This document shows, piece after piece, positions 43,036-51,821 of a stretch of DNA of 64,000 nt. Numbering within the stretch: the stretch's first letter is position 1; every line of letters starts with the position of its first letter. A program made the position numbers and the translations under genes. The notes under the pieces are model-generated. The model was not told the origin of the DNA and did not search any database. It worked only from the letters and a program-made list of their open reading frames with translations. This stretch comes from an uncultured Eubacteriales bacterium (lineage in GTDB: Bacteria; Bacillota; Clostridia; Oscillospirales; Acutalibacteraceae), in assembly GCA_900315285.1 (NCBI GenBank), contig OMYO01000001.1, forward strand, positions 93,797-157,796, in the 5' to 3' direction.

Positions 43036-44109
43036 ATGGAATCCCCTGTTATAGAAATACCAGTCAAGGCATCGCAGCCGTACACCGTTACCATTGGGAG
43101 CGGTCTTCTTGGCGAGTGCGGAAAATACATTGCGAAAGTTCACAAGCCCTGTAAAATTGCGGTGGTCTCCGACACCAATGTCGCACCCCTCTACCTGGAA
43201 AAGGTGGAGAAGTCCCTGCACGAGTCGGGCTTTGAGACGGTATCCTTTGTCTTCCCCGCCGGAGAGCAGTCGAAAAATCTCCATACATTTGCCGACCTTC
43301 TGGAGTTCATGGCGGAGAGCCGCCTGACTCGCACCGACCTGGCAGTAGCTCTGGGCGGCGGTGTCACCGGAGACATGACCGGCTTTGCCGCGGCAAGTTT
43401 TCTGCGCGGCATCCCCTATGTCCAAATTCCCACCTCTCTCCTCGCAGACGTGGACTCCTCTGTGGGAGGAAAGACCGCTGTGGATCTGAAGGCAGGCAAG
43501 AACCTCGCCGGTGCCTTTAAGCAGCCTCTTGCAGTACTCATTGACATTGACACCCTGCAGACCCTGACGGACGAGTTTTTCGCCGACGGCAGTGCGGAGT
43601 GCATTAAATACGGCGTTCTCGGTTCCGAGAGAATTCTCGACATCTACGAAAACGGAGACCCGCACGCCTCCGTTCAGGATATTATTGCCGAGTCCGTGCA
43701 GATCAAGGCCGACTATGTGGAAAACGACGAGTTCGACACCGGACTCCGCCGCTACCTGAATCTGGGCCACACCTTGGGCCACGCCATTGAACGCAGCAGC
43801 AAATTCGGTCTGACCCATGGCCATGCTGTTGCAGCCGGAACGGTTCTCATCTGCCGGGCCGGTGAGAAAATGGGCATTACTGAGCCCGGCACCGCAGACC
43901 GGTTGGCTAAGATCAATGAGCGGAATGATCTCCCGGTCTCCACGGAGTTTTCCGCTGCGGTCCTCACCGACAGTGCCCTGAATGACAAAAAGAGAAAGGG
44001 CGACACCATTGCCCTCATCATTCCGGAAAAAATTGGCAAGTGCATGACGAAGACCGTTCCGGTGACGGAACTGGAGGGCATCATCAAGCTTGCCCTCGGG
44101 GAGGAGTAA
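43036..44109 (+). CDS. aroB: 3-dehydroquinate synthase
   Basis: 357 residues. ALGGGVTGDMTGFAAASFLRGI near 98-119 is the NAD and phosphate loop. PTSLLADVDSSVGGKTAVD near 123-141, EFDTGLRRYLNLGHTLGHAIE near 235 (zinc His) and the HGHAVA motif near 261 (second zinc His) complete the active site. The stop overlaps the start of aroA. An AAAGGAAC site precedes the ATG. Confidence 0.97.
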   Translation: MESPVIEIPVKASQPYTVTIGSGLLGECGKYIAKVHKPCKIAVVSDTNVAPLYLEKVEKSLHESGFETVSFVFPAGEQSKNLHTFADLLEFMAESRLTRTDLAVALGGGVTGDMTGFAAASFLRGIPYVQIPTSLLADVDSSVGGKTAVDLKAGKNLAGAFKQPLAVLIDIDTLQTLTDEFFADGSAECIKYGVLGSERILDIYENGDPHASVQDIIAESVQIKADYVENDEFDTGLRRYLNLGHTLGHAIERSSKFGLTHGHAVAAGTVLICRAGEKMGITEPGTADRLAKINERNDLPVSTEFSAAVLTDSALNDKKRKGDTIALIIPEKIGKCMTKTVPVTELEGIIKLALGEE

Positions 44110-45383
44110 TGCAAGTTCTACTGCAATCTTCGGTACTGTCCGGAAATATTGAGGCCATTGCGTCGAAATCAGACGTGCATCGCCTCCTGTTCTGCGCCGC
44201 TCTTGCCGACGCCCCGACGGATATCCGCATGCCGGGCACCACGGAGCTCTCCGATGATATCCAGGCAACCATGTCCTGCATTCAGGAGCTCGGTGCCTTG
44301 GTCAAATGGGACGGGGAATACCTCCGGGTCGCTCCTGCACAGAAGCCAGCGGACCACCCGGCATTCAACTGCAGGGAGAGCGGCTCCACGCTTCGCTTCC
44401 TGCTGCCAATTGCCGCTGCAGTCTGCCAATCCCCCTCTTTTTCCGGCGAGGGACGCCTGCCGGAGAGGCCTATCATTGAACTGCTTCAGGCCATGGAACA
44501 AAACGGAATTTCCTGTTCCGCAGAGAAACTCCCGTTTACCTTTTCCGGAAGCCTGAAACCCGGCACCTACTCCCTGCCCGGCAATGTGAGCTCCCAGTAC
44601 ATTACCGGCCTGCTCTTTGCGCTGCCGCTGCTTCCCGGCGACAGTTCCATTGTGCTCACCAGCGAACTTCAGTCCGCTTCCTATATTGATATTACGATTC
44701 ATGCGCTGCGGCGGTTCGGCATCCGCACCCGCAGGACCCGCTCCGGCTGGGACGTTCCGGGAAACCAGATTTACCACAGCCCCGGAGAACTCACAGCGGA
44801 CGGCGACTGGTCCAATGCGGCCTATTTTCTCGCCGCCGGCGCCATCGGGGAAAAGCCCGTCACTGTCACCAATCTGAATGAGAAGTCCCCGCAAGGCGAC
44901 AAGGCCATTGTCCCCGTCCTTCGGAAGTTCGGCGCAGAGGTGCAGGTGGAGGGAAACTCTGTCACTGTCTTCCCCTCCCGGCTTCGCGGCACGACGGTGG
45001 ACCTCTCGGATATACCGGACAGTCTGCCGGTACTGGCAGTTGTGGCGGCCTTTGCAGAGGGCAAGTCCACTTTTACCGGTGCGGCTAGACTCCGCCTCAA
45101 GGAGAGTGACCGCATCCGCTCTGTGGCTGACATGATAACGGCCCTCGGCGGCTCTGTACGGGAACAGCTGGACGGCCTCATCGTCTCAGGGCGCAACGCC
45201 GCCCCTCTCACTGGAGGAGATGTGTCATCCTGCAATGACCACCGCATTGTCATGGCAGCGGCCATTGCCGCGGCCAACGCCCCGCAGGAATCCACTATTG
45301 ACGGGGCCGAGGCGGTCCGCAAATCCTACCCCACATTTTTCTCAGACTACAACAGACTTGGAGGTCTTTCACATGGCATCTAA
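44109..45383 (+). CDS. aroA: 3-phosphoshikimate 1-carboxyvinyltransferase (EPSP synthase)
   Basis: 424 residues, starting on the last base of the aroB stop (TAATG). ASKSDVHRLLFCAALA at 17-32 carries the conserved Lys/Ser of the S3P site. CRESGSTLRFLLP near 91 is the second signature, and LKESDRIRSVADMI near 336 the C-terminal one. The GSTLRF motif (usual GTAxR in class I) places it with class II-like enzymes. It transfers enolpyruvate from PEP to shikimate 3-phosphate. Confidence 0.95.
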   Translation: MQVLLQSSVLSGNIEAIASKSDVHRLLFCAALADAPTDIRMPGTTELSDDIQATMSCIQELGALVKWDGEYLRVAPAQKPADHPAFNCRESGSTLRFLLPIAAAVCQSPSFSGEGRLPERPIIELLQAMEQNGISCSAEKLPFTFSGSLKPGTYSLPGNVSSQYITGLLFALPLLPGDSSIVLTSELQSASYIDITIHALRRFGIRTRRTRSGWDVPGNQIYHSPGELTADGDWSNAAYFLAAGAIGEKPVTVTNLNEKSPQGDKAIVPVLRKFGAEVQVEGNSVTVFPSRLRGTTVDLSDIPDSLPVLAVVAAFAEGKSTFTGAARLRLKESDRIRSVADMITALGGSVREQLDGLIVSGRNAAPLTGGDVSSCNDHRIVMAAAIAAANAPQESTIDGAEAVRKSYPTFFSDYNRLGGLSHGI

Positions 45384-46458
45384 ATTCGGACAGAACCTGT
45401 CCATCTCCGTTTTCGGTCAGTCCCACGGCAAGGCCATCGGCGTGGAGATGGACGGCGTCCCCGCAGGCGAACCCATCGACATGGAAAAACTCCAGGCGTT
45501 TCTCGACCGCCGGAAACCCGGACAGGGTGCCATGACCACCCGCCGGAAGGAGACGGACATTCCGGAATTTCTCTCCGGGGTACAGGACGATGTGACCTGC
45601 GGATTCCCCATCTGTGCGGTCATTCAAAATTCAGACCAGCACTCCCACGACTACAGCAATCTCCGGACGAATCCCCGCCCGTCCCATGCGGACTATACTG
45701 CATCGCTCCGTTACGGGGAGGCCCGTGACATGCGCGGTGGCGGCCACTTCTCCGGAAGACTTACTGCCCCCATCTGCGTTGCCGGCGGCATCTGTCTGCA
45801 GATGTTGGAGCGCCGTGGAATCTACGTAGGCGCCCATCTCCAGCAGGTCTATAACGTAAAGGACGAGCAGTTCCCGCTCTACCCCACAAAGGAACTCTTT
45901 GACGAGGTCGCAGCACGCAAGCCCGCCACTATCAATCCGGAGGCCGGAGCAAAAATGGAGCAGGCCATTGTCGAGGCCTCCAAGGACCTGGACTCCGTCG
46001 GCGGCATCATTGAGTGCGCCATCATCGGCTTTCCTGCTGGCCTGGGCGACCCCATGTTTGACGGAATAGAGAACCGCCTGGCGCAGGCGCTCTTTGGGAT
46101 TCCAGCTGTGAAGGGTCTGGAATTCGGAAACGGCTTTGCCGGCACAGATCTACGCGGTTCCGAGAACAACGACCCCTTCATCCTGAAGGATGGGAAAATT
46201 GCCACGGAGACAAACCACTCCGGCGGCATCAACGGCGGAATCAGCAACGGTATGCCCATTGTGTTCCGCGTCGCCCTGAAGCCCACCTCCTCCATTGCAA
46301 AGAAACAGCGCACTGTCAACTTGGAGACCATGGAGGAGACCGACCTCATCGTCAAAGGACGGCATGACCCCTGTGTGGCCGTCCGGGCAGTTCCGGTTGT
46401 GGAGGCCGTTGCCGCCTCCGTTGTCACCGATATCCTGCTGGGCACAGGAAAGTTTTAA
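45373..46458 (+). CDS. aroC: chorismate synthase
   Basis: 361 residues. SVFGQSHGKAIGVEMDGVPAGEP near 11 is the N-terminal signature with the active-site His. RRKPGQGAMTTRRKETD near 39 follows, SLRYGEARDMRGGGHFSGR near 113 is the second signature, and AVRAVPVVEAVAASVV the last. It needs reduced FMN, supplied in anaerobes by general flavin reduction. The start lies 11 bases inside the end of aroA, so coupling is tight. Confidence 0.97.
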   Translation: MASKFGQNLSISVFGQSHGKAIGVEMDGVPAGEPIDMEKLQAFLDRRKPGQGAMTTRRKETDIPEFLSGVQDDVTCGFPICAVIQNSDQHSHDYSNLRTNPRPSHADYTASLRYGEARDMRGGGHFSGRLTAPICVAGGICLQMLERRGIYVGAHLQQVYNVKDEQFPLYPTKELFDEVAARKPATINPEAGAKMEQAIVEASKDLDSVGGIIECAIIGFPAGLGDPMFDGIENRLAQALFGIPAVKGLEFGNGFAGTDLRGSENNDPFILKDGKIATETNHSGGINGGISNGMPIVFRVALKPTSSIAKKQRTVNLETMEETDLIVKGRHDPCVAVRAVPVVEAVAASVVTDILLGTGKF

Positions 46459-46471
46459 GGAGGAAATACCC

Positions 46472-47614
46472 ATGGATCTTTCCGATTACCGGAAGCGGAT
46501 CGACGAAATCGACTCGCAGATGCTGACGCTCTTTCTCGAGCGGATGGACATTGCCGGACATATTGCAGAATATAAATCGCAGAACAACATTCCCATCCTG
46601 AATAAGGCGAGGGAGCGCGAGGTCCTGGCCAGCGTCTCCGAGAGAGCCGGCGACATGGAGCTCTATGCCCACCGTTTCTTCTCCAACATCATGGAGATCA
46701 GCCGCGCCTATCAGGCCTCCCTGGACACGAAGAGCTCTCCGCTCCTCGACACCATCCGGGAGTCCCGTCTCCCGGCCGACGCCCAGTTCCCCCAGACCGG
46801 CTCCATTGCTGTTCAGGGTGTTGAGGGCGCCTATGCTCAGGTGGCGGCAGACCGGCTGTTCCGCCGAGGCAATGTCATGTACTTCCAGTCTTTTGGCGCC
46901 GTATTCGAGGCGGTGGAGAACGGACTCTGCGACTTCGGCATTGTGCCCGTGGAAAACTCCAACCACGGCTCCGTCCGTGACGTCTATGAGCTCTTCCGGA
47001 AACATAAGGTCTACATTACTCGGACCACGAAGGTCCATATCCGCCACGAGCTGCTCGGCAAACCCGGCACCCGTCTGGAGGACGTGAAGGAAATCTACTC
47101 CCATGAGCAGGCCATCGGCCAGTGCGAGGCGTTTTTAAAGAGCCTCGGAAGCGACGTGAAAGTCATTCCGGTCGCAAATACTGCCCTCGCAGCCAAGATG
47201 GTGGCGAACAGTAACCGAGAGGACGTGGCCTCCATTTCCTCCCATGAGGCGGGAGAACTGTATGGCCTTAAGCCAATTACCACCGGTATTGCCGACAGTG
47301 ACAACAACTATACGCGATTCGCTGCCATCCGCCGCCAGCCAGCGGTCTATCCGGGCGCCAATCGCATCAGCATCTGCCTCACCACGCCGCACAGCCCCGG
47401 TGCCCTCTACGAGATCCTCTCCCAGTTCTCCGCGCTGGATCTGAACATCCTGAAACTGGAGTCCGTCCCCATCTCCGGGTCTGACTTCGAGTTCCTGTTC
47501 TACATTGACTTCACCGGATCCGTCTGGGACGAGGGGACATTACACCTCCTCGCGTATCTCGACAAGATCTGCGACATCTTCAAATATCTGGGCAACTACC
47601 CGGAGATCCACTGA
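46472..47614 (+). CDS. pheA: bifunctional chorismate mutase / prephenate dehydratase
   Basis: 380 residues in three parts. Chorismate mutase (AroQ) at 1-85: YRKRIDEIDSQMLTLFLERMDIAGHIAEYK. Prephenate dehydratase from about 110: VQGVEGAYAQVAADRLF, FGIVPVENSNHGSVRDVYELF and a late ADSDNNYTRFAAI. The ACT domain near 300-380: SPGALYEILSQFSALDLNILKLESVPISGSDFEF. The phenylalanine-binding ESRP motif reads ESVP, which may weaken feedback. It makes phenylpyruvate and feeds the Phe branch. GGAGGAAA precedes the ATG. Confidence 0.94.
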   Translation: MDLSDYRKRIDEIDSQMLTLFLERMDIAGHIAEYKSQNNIPILNKAREREVLASVSERAGDMELYAHRFFSNIMEISRAYQASLDTKSSPLLDTIRESRLPADAQFPQTGSIAVQGVEGAYAQVAADRLFRRGNVMYFQSFGAVFEAVENGLCDFGIVPVENSNHGSVRDVYELFRKHKVYITRTTKVHIRHELLGKPGTRLEDVKEIYSHEQAIGQCEAFLKSLGSDVKVIPVANTALAAKMVANSNREDVASISSHEAGELYGLKPITTGIADSDNNYTRFAAIRRQPAVYPGANRISICLTTPHSPGALYEILSQFSALDLNILKLESVPISGSDFEFLFYIDFTGSVWDEGTLHLLAYLDKICDIFKYLGNYPEIH

Positions 47615-47626
47615 GGAGGGTGACCC

Positions 47627-48865
47627 ATGGAGGATCGCATCTATGGCCTTCTCGGCCGAAAACTCGGACACAGCTACTCCCCTGCCATCCACGCGCAGCT
47701 GGGTGACGCGGCCTACCGCTGCATTGAACTGGAGCCGGATCAGCTGGGCGAGTTTCTGAAGCGGGACGACATTGGAGGTCTCAACGTGACCATTCCCTAT
47801 AAAAGGGATGTTCTGCCGTTCTGTACCTGGACCTCGGAGTCTGTCCGGCAAATTGGAGCCGCCAACACCCTGGTCAAGCGGGACGGAAAGCTCTACGCCT
47901 ATAACACCGACAAGCCCGGCTTTATGGAGATGACCCGCCGTTCCGGCATTTCCGTGGAAGAGGCAAAAGTTCTGGTCCTTGGCTCCGGAGGGGCATCCCT
48001 CGCAGTCAAGGCGGGGCTTAGTTCCATGGGTGCCGCCCAAATCATCACCATTTCCCGCAGCGGTGAAAACAACTATGACAACATCAGCCGGCACTATGAC
48101 GCCGATGTCATTGTCAACACCACCCCGGTGGGCATGTGCCCGAAATGCATTCAGAGCCCCCTTTCCCTGCAGGGGTTCCGGAACCTCCGCGGCGTTCTCG
48201 ACGTCGTATACAACCCGGCACGGACCGGTCTCATGCTTCAGGCGGAGGAACTGGGAATACCCCACGCCAGCGGACTCACCATGCTGGTGGCCCAGGCCAT
48301 CCGCTCCCACGAGATCTTCTTTGACACCGAGGTGCCGGACGAAATGACCGACTCCATACTGCGGACACTCCGCTCCGATTCCTTCAACATCATCCTTGCC
48401 GGCATGCCCGGCTGTGGAAAGACAACCGTAGCTGGTGAGCTGGGACGTCTTACCGGCCGAGAGGTCATCGACATGGACGAGGAGGTCGTGAAGGCCGCCG
48501 GGAAATCCATCCCCGATATCTTCCAAGATGATGGCGAAAAGGTCTTTCGGGACATGGAGTCCGAGCAAATCGCAAGATTTGGCGCCATGAGCGGAAAGAT
48601 CCTCTCCCTGGGCGGCGGGGCTGTCCTCCGGGAAGAGAACTATGCGCCACTTCACCAGAACGGAAGAATCTACTTCCTGCAGCGGGATCTCTCTCTTCTG
48701 GGAATGGATGGCCGCCCCCTCTCCAAGGATGCCGCCACCCTCGAGAACATGTATAAAGAGCGTCTTCCCCGCTATCAGCGGTTTGCCGACGCCGAGGTGG
48801 AAAATTCCGGCACACCGGAGGAGACCGCCCGCACTATCCTCTCAGATTTCCAGTCCTCCCTGTGA
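47627..48865 (+). CDS. aroE-aroK: shikimate dehydrogenase - shikimate kinase fusion
   Basis: 412 residues with two enzymes. Residues 1 to about 245 are AroE: HSYSPAIHAQL at 15-25, NVTIPYKRD with catalytic Lys59, YNTDKPG with Asp95, the NADP loop LGSGGASLAV. Residues 255-412 are AroK: P-loop GMPGCGKTT at 259-267, IDMDEEV, FRDMES and LGGGAVLR. AroE reduces dehydroshikimate and AroK phosphorylates the product, so the fusion joins consecutive steps. It is the last gene of the operon. A weak palindrome AGCCTAGGCT follows. Confidence 0.94.
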   Translation: MEDRIYGLLGRKLGHSYSPAIHAQLGDAAYRCIELEPDQLGEFLKRDDIGGLNVTIPYKRDVLPFCTWTSESVRQIGAANTLVKRDGKLYAYNTDKPGFMEMTRRSGISVEEAKVLVLGSGGASLAVKAGLSSMGAAQIITISRSGENNYDNISRHYDADVIVNTTPVGMCPKCIQSPLSLQGFRNLRGVLDVVYNPARTGLMLQAEELGIPHASGLTMLVAQAIRSHEIFFDTEVPDEMTDSILRTLRSDSFNIILAGMPGCGKTTVAGELGRLTGREVIDMDEEVVKAAGKSIPDIFQDDGEKVFRDMESEQIARFGAMSGKILSLGGGAVLREENYAPLHQNGRIYFLQRDLSLLGMDGRPLSKDAATLENMYKERLPRYQRFADAEVENSGTPEETARTILSDFQSSL

Positions 48866-48933
48866 GTTAGCCTAGGCTTAGTAAAAGTGCACAAAGGCAA
48901 CCCTATTTTTTTGGAAAAAATTGACCTTTCCAC

Positions 48934-48961
48934 TTGAAAACCGCACTTCCTCCTGTATAAT
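48934..48961 (+). promoter_or_regulatory. promoter of the ferredoxin gene
   Basis: TTGAAA and TATAAT spaced by 16 bases, 32 bases before the ATG. The perfect -10 box suggests strong expression. Confidence 0.65.
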
Positions 48962-48993
48962 GTGAGTAGATAATTATTTTTGGAGGTAACACT

Positions 48994-49164
48994 ATGGCTT
49001 ATAAAATTACTGACGACTGCGTAGCTTGCGGTTCCTGCATGGACGGATGTCCTGTAGAGGCCATCTCTGAGGGCGACATCTATGTCATCGACGCTGACGC
49101 CTGCATCGAGTGCGGCGCTTGCGCAGACACCTGCCCGAACGGAGCTATCGTTCTCGACGACTAA
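48994..49164 (+). CDS. 2x[4Fe-4S] ferredoxin
   Basis: 56 residues, the size of clostridial ferredoxins. Two cluster motifs are CVACGSCMDGCP near 9-20 and CIECGACADTCP near 37-48, the canonical CX2CX2CX3CP pattern. The protein is acidic. It carries electrons at low potential for pyruvate oxidation and hydrogen or NAD reactions. A TGGAGGTAAC site lies seven bases before the ATG and a strong terminator follows, so it is monocistronic. Confidence 0.97.
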   Translation: MAYKITDDCVACGSCMDGCPVEAISEGDIYVIDADACIECGACADTCPNGAIVLDD

Positions 49165-49178
49165 GTAACCGGAAAAGG

Positions 49179-49207
49179 AAGGCCGACTTGTTCGGCCTTC
49201 TTTTTTT
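49179..49207 (+). terminator. intrinsic terminator after ferredoxin
   Basis: A perfect 8-bp stem (AAGGCCGA / TCGGCCTT) with a 5-base loop, followed by eight pyrimidines, seven of them T. Confidence 0.9.
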
Positions 49208-49233
49208 ATGAGTAATTAAGGAGGGAGACAGTC

Positions 49234-49971
49234 ATGGGCTGCCCCATCGAATATCTTGGAAACAACGTCGAACTGGTCATTTCGCCGGAACACGGATTTG
49301 GTACAGATGCGCTGCTCCTCGCCGACTTCGCCTCCCCTCACCGCAAGGACCTCTGCATGGACCTTGGGACAGGCTGTGGCATCATCCCCATGATCTGGCA
49401 CCGAAACGGCATTGCCGGTGACATCTATGGCATGGACATCCAGCCCGCCGCCATACAACAGTTTCAGGAGAGCATTGAGCGGAATGGAAGCCCCTCCCAC
49501 TTACATGCAGTGCAAGGAGACCTCAAAGCACTTCCGGACACTCTGCCCCTGGGACGGTTTCGGGTCGTGACCATGAACCCGCCCTACAAGACCGGCGGGA
49601 GCGGCATTCTCTCCTCTGCCCGCTCGGACCAGATTGCGCGCCATGAGACGGAGTGCACCCTCACAGACATCTGTGATGCCGCCAGACGGCTTTTGACCTT
49701 CGGCGGTAAGTTTTGCCTCTGCAGCCGCCCAGAGCGCTTAGCGGACGCCGTGTGCGCTTTTCGCGATGCAGGGCTGGAGCCCAAGAGGCTGCGCATGGTC
49801 CAGAAACGGCCCGAGACCGCCCCCTGGCTGTTCCTGCTAGAGGGTCGGCTCGGCGGAAAACCGTTTTTGAATGTGGACCCGCCCTTTTATATCCAGAACG
49901 CAGACGGCGGGGACTCGGAGGAACTGCTCCGGGTTCTCGGAAGTTATCGGGAGGAGGAAACCCATGAGTGA
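49234..49971 (+). CDS. TrmN6-like tRNA1(Val) adenine-N6 methyltransferase
   Basis: 245 residues. SAM motif I is MDLGTGCGIIPM near 47-58 and the N6-adenine catalytic motif NPPY is at VTMNPPYKTGG near 111. The FGTDALLLADFA segment near 28 is typical of the YfiC/TrmN6 group, which methylates A37 of tRNA-Val in Escherichia coli. Its stop overlaps the start of rsmI, as is common in Firmicutes. AAGGAGGGAG precedes the ATG. Confidence 0.9.
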   Translation: MGCPIEYLGNNVELVISPEHGFGTDALLLADFASPHRKDLCMDLGTGCGIIPMIWHRNGIAGDIYGMDIQPAAIQQFQESIERNGSPSHLHAVQGDLKALPDTLPLGRFRVVTMNPPYKTGGSGILSSARSDQIARHETECTLTDICDAARRLLTFGGKFCLCSRPERLADAVCAFRDAGLEPKRLRMVQKRPETAPWLFLLEGRLGGKPFLNVDPPFYIQNADGGDSEELLRVLGSYREEETHE

Positions 49972-50806
49972 GTGGAAAAACGGTGCCCTCTATGTGGTGG
50001 GCACACCAATCGGAAATCTGCAGGACTTCTCTCCCCGTGCGGTGGAGACTCTGGAGTCCGTGGACTTCATTGCTGCAGAGGATACGAGAGTGACGATGAA
50101 ACTCCTGTCCCATTTTGATATCCACAAGCCGCTGACCAGCTATTTTGAGCACAACAAGGCGGAGAAGGGTCCAGAGATCGTGAATCGCCTCCTCTCGGGG
50201 GAGACCTGCGCCCTGGTGACCGATGCGGGAATGCCCGCCATCTCCGACCCCGGTCAGGATCTCGTGGACCTCTGCCTCTCCGAGGACATTCCGGTGGTCT
50301 CCGTTCCCGGACCCACTGCCTTCGCCACCGCCCTCGCCCTCTCTGGTATGGATTCCCGGCGATTCACCTTTGAAGGCTTCCTAAATGTAGACAAGAAAAA
50401 ACGCAGAGAGCAGCTCGATTTTCTAGCAAGCCAGCCCTGCACCATCATCCTCTATGAGGCGCCCCACAAGCTGTCCGCCACCCTGCGTGATCTTTACAAG
50501 AGCCTTGGTAACAGAAAGATTACAATTGTAAGAGAATTAACCAAAATCCACGAGGAGATCATCCGCACCACTCTGGAACAGGCTGTGGAGGCATACCCTG
50601 ACAACAATCTGCGCGGAGAGCTCGTGCTCATCCTCGAGGGAAAAAAAGAAGAGACCCGGAAATGGACACTGGAAGAGGCCGCTTACCTGGCCCGGAAATA
50701 TATGAAGGAGGGACTCTCCGCAAGTGCGGCAGCCAAGGAAGCTGCCAGGGACAGTGGGCTGAAAAAGGGCGACATCTATCATACTGTGTTAGACTTTAAC
50801 AAATAA
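49964..50806 (+). CDS. rsmI: 16S rRNA (cytidine-1402 2'-O) methyltransferase
   Basis: 280 residues. LYVVGTPIGNLQDFSPRAVETL near 9-30 is the N-terminal SAM-fold signature, EDTRVTMKLLSHF near 40 follows, VTDAGMPAISDPG near 88 and VPGPTAFATALALSG near 113 are the other family motifs. RsmI methylates C1402 in the 16S decoding site. It starts eight bases before the methyltransferase gene stops, with GGGAGGAGG inside that gene. The C-terminal helix (SASAAAKEAARDSGLKKGDIYH) is the usual RsmI tail. Confidence 0.96.
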   Translation: MSEWKNGALYVVGTPIGNLQDFSPRAVETLESVDFIAAEDTRVTMKLLSHFDIHKPLTSYFEHNKAEKGPEIVNRLLSGETCALVTDAGMPAISDPGQDLVDLCLSEDIPVVSVPGPTAFATALALSGMDSRRFTFEGFLNVDKKKRREQLDFLASQPCTIILYEAPHKLSATLRDLYKSLGNRKITIVRELTKIHEEIIRTTLEQAVEAYPDNNLRGELVLILEGKKEETRKWTLEEAAYLARKYMKEGLSASAAAKEAARDSGLKKGDIYHTVLDFNK

Positions 50807-50875
50807 AACCGGGCTTTTTGTAGAGAATCACTTTTCAAACTGGACAAAAAGTAGTAAAGTAATAGAAGTAAGGTT

Positions 50876-50892
50876 TGTAACCCTTTTGTAAC
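50876..50892 (+). promoter_or_regulatory. WalR-type box upstream of CHAP hydrolase 2
   Basis: TGTAAC-N5-TGTAAC, an exact match to the WalR (YycF) consensus TGTWAH-N5-TGTWAH known from Bacillus and Staphylococcus autolysin genes. It is in the same direction as the gene and 28 bases before the -35 box. WalR itself is not in the window. Confidence 0.6.
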
Positions 50893-50947
50893 CGCCCGGA
50901 TGTCGCCGGGTTTTTCATTTTGATATTACATTTTTGATTATTATAGA
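50893..50947 (+). promoter_or_regulatory. rsmI terminator hairpin followed by the CHAP hydrolase 2 promoter
   Basis: GCCCGG / CCGGGT with a TGTCG loop and TTTTT (50893-50915) is a short terminator-like hairpin. Then TTGATA (50920) and TATAGA (50942) are spaced by 16 bases, 19 bases before the ATG. Confidence 0.5.
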
Positions 50948-50965
50948 AACAGGAATTTTCTTTTT

Positions 50966-51724
50966 ATGGATATATCTCTCGCCAGCCAGTCGGTAAAAAA
51001 AGCTATTGCACTTTTCTTATCCCTTATCGTAGCACTCTGTGTTATCACCCCTTTCAGCCTGGTAAACGCCCGCGCTGCGGAGTATGTGCCGCGCATGTCC
51101 GCCCCCTCCCGCTCCAGCAAATACTACACCAGCGGGAACCCGTATTACACGACGGGCTACGGCATGCCAAACTGCACCTGCTACGCCTGGGGCCGTGCCT
51201 ATGAAATTCTGGGTAAGAAGCCGAATCTGCCGGTCTGCAACGCCGGACAGTGGTATGGCAGAAACAAGAGTTCGGGTGCCTATCCCTATGGCAGCCGCCC
51301 GCAGCTCGGTGCAATCGCCTGCTGGGGACACCATGTGGCCGTCGTCGAGCAGATCGAGGGCAACACCGTCACCATCTCCGAGTCCCACTACAGCGGACGC
51401 TACTTTGACACGCACAACCTCACCCGCGGAAGAGAGTCCTCCTACGCTGGAACGTTCTACGGTTACATTTATGTCCTTGCGAATGGAGCCGGTACATCGC
51501 CCATCAACCTGGACAACTACATCATGAAACCGGGCTGGTACCGCACCGACACCGAGGGCAAGAACCTCAACATCCGCGCCGGACGCGGAACCAACACCGA
51601 CATCATCGGAAAAATTCCGAGCGGCACCAAGATCAACGTCACCGAGGTCAAAAATGACTGGGGCCACGTGGTCTACGACGGCGTTGACGGCTGGGTATCC
51701 ATGGCTTGGGTCGAGAACATCTAA
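50966..51724 (+). CDS. secreted CHAP-SH3 peptidoglycan hydrolase 2
   Basis: 252 residues: signal peptide to about 38 (cleavage near NARAAE), CHAP domain about 50-165, and a bacterial SH3 domain about 185-252 (KNLNIRAGRGTNTDIIGKIPSGTKINV). Catalytic Cys70 is in GMPNCTCYAWG and His in GHHVAVVE near 122. The CHAP domain is highly similar to that of hydrolase 1 (ESHYSGRYFDT in both). The SH3 module probably binds the wall. The WalR-type box suggests control with cell-wall growth. Confidence 0.9.
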   Translation: MDISLASQSVKKAIALFLSLIVALCVITPFSLVNARAAEYVPRMSAPSRSSKYYTSGNPYYTTGYGMPNCTCYAWGRAYEILGKKPNLPVCNAGQWYGRNKSSGAYPYGSRPQLGAIACWGHHVAVVEQIEGNTVTISESHYSGRYFDTHNLTRGRESSYAGTFYGYIYVLANGAGTSPINLDNYIMKPGWYRTDTEGKNLNIRAGRGTNTDIIGKIPSGTKINVTEVKNDWGHVVYDGVDGWVSMAWVENI

Positions 51725-51740
51725 AAAGAATAGCAAGTTA

Positions 51741-51768
51741 GGGGCTGTACCACGGTACAGCCCCTTTT
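51741..51768 (+). terminator. intrinsic terminator after CHAP hydrolase 2
   Basis: GGGGCTGTAC / GTACAGCCCC, perfect 10-bp stem with a CACG loop, followed by TTTTC. Confidence 0.85.
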
Positions 51769-51821
51769 CATTTTGCAAATTCACAGCGCTCGGAGCTGCT
51801 TCGACCATTCCTCTTTTTTTT

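Noticed and set aside
42754..44268. A 504-codon minus-strand frame opposite tyrA and aroB
   Set aside because: Antisense shadow of two textbook enzymes in an operon.
50860..50965. ydaO-type (c-di-AMP) riboswitch before the CHAP-SH3 gene
   Set aside because: The context is typical, but the conserved core elements of that riboswitch are not visible; a WalR-type box and a short terminator explain the sequence better.
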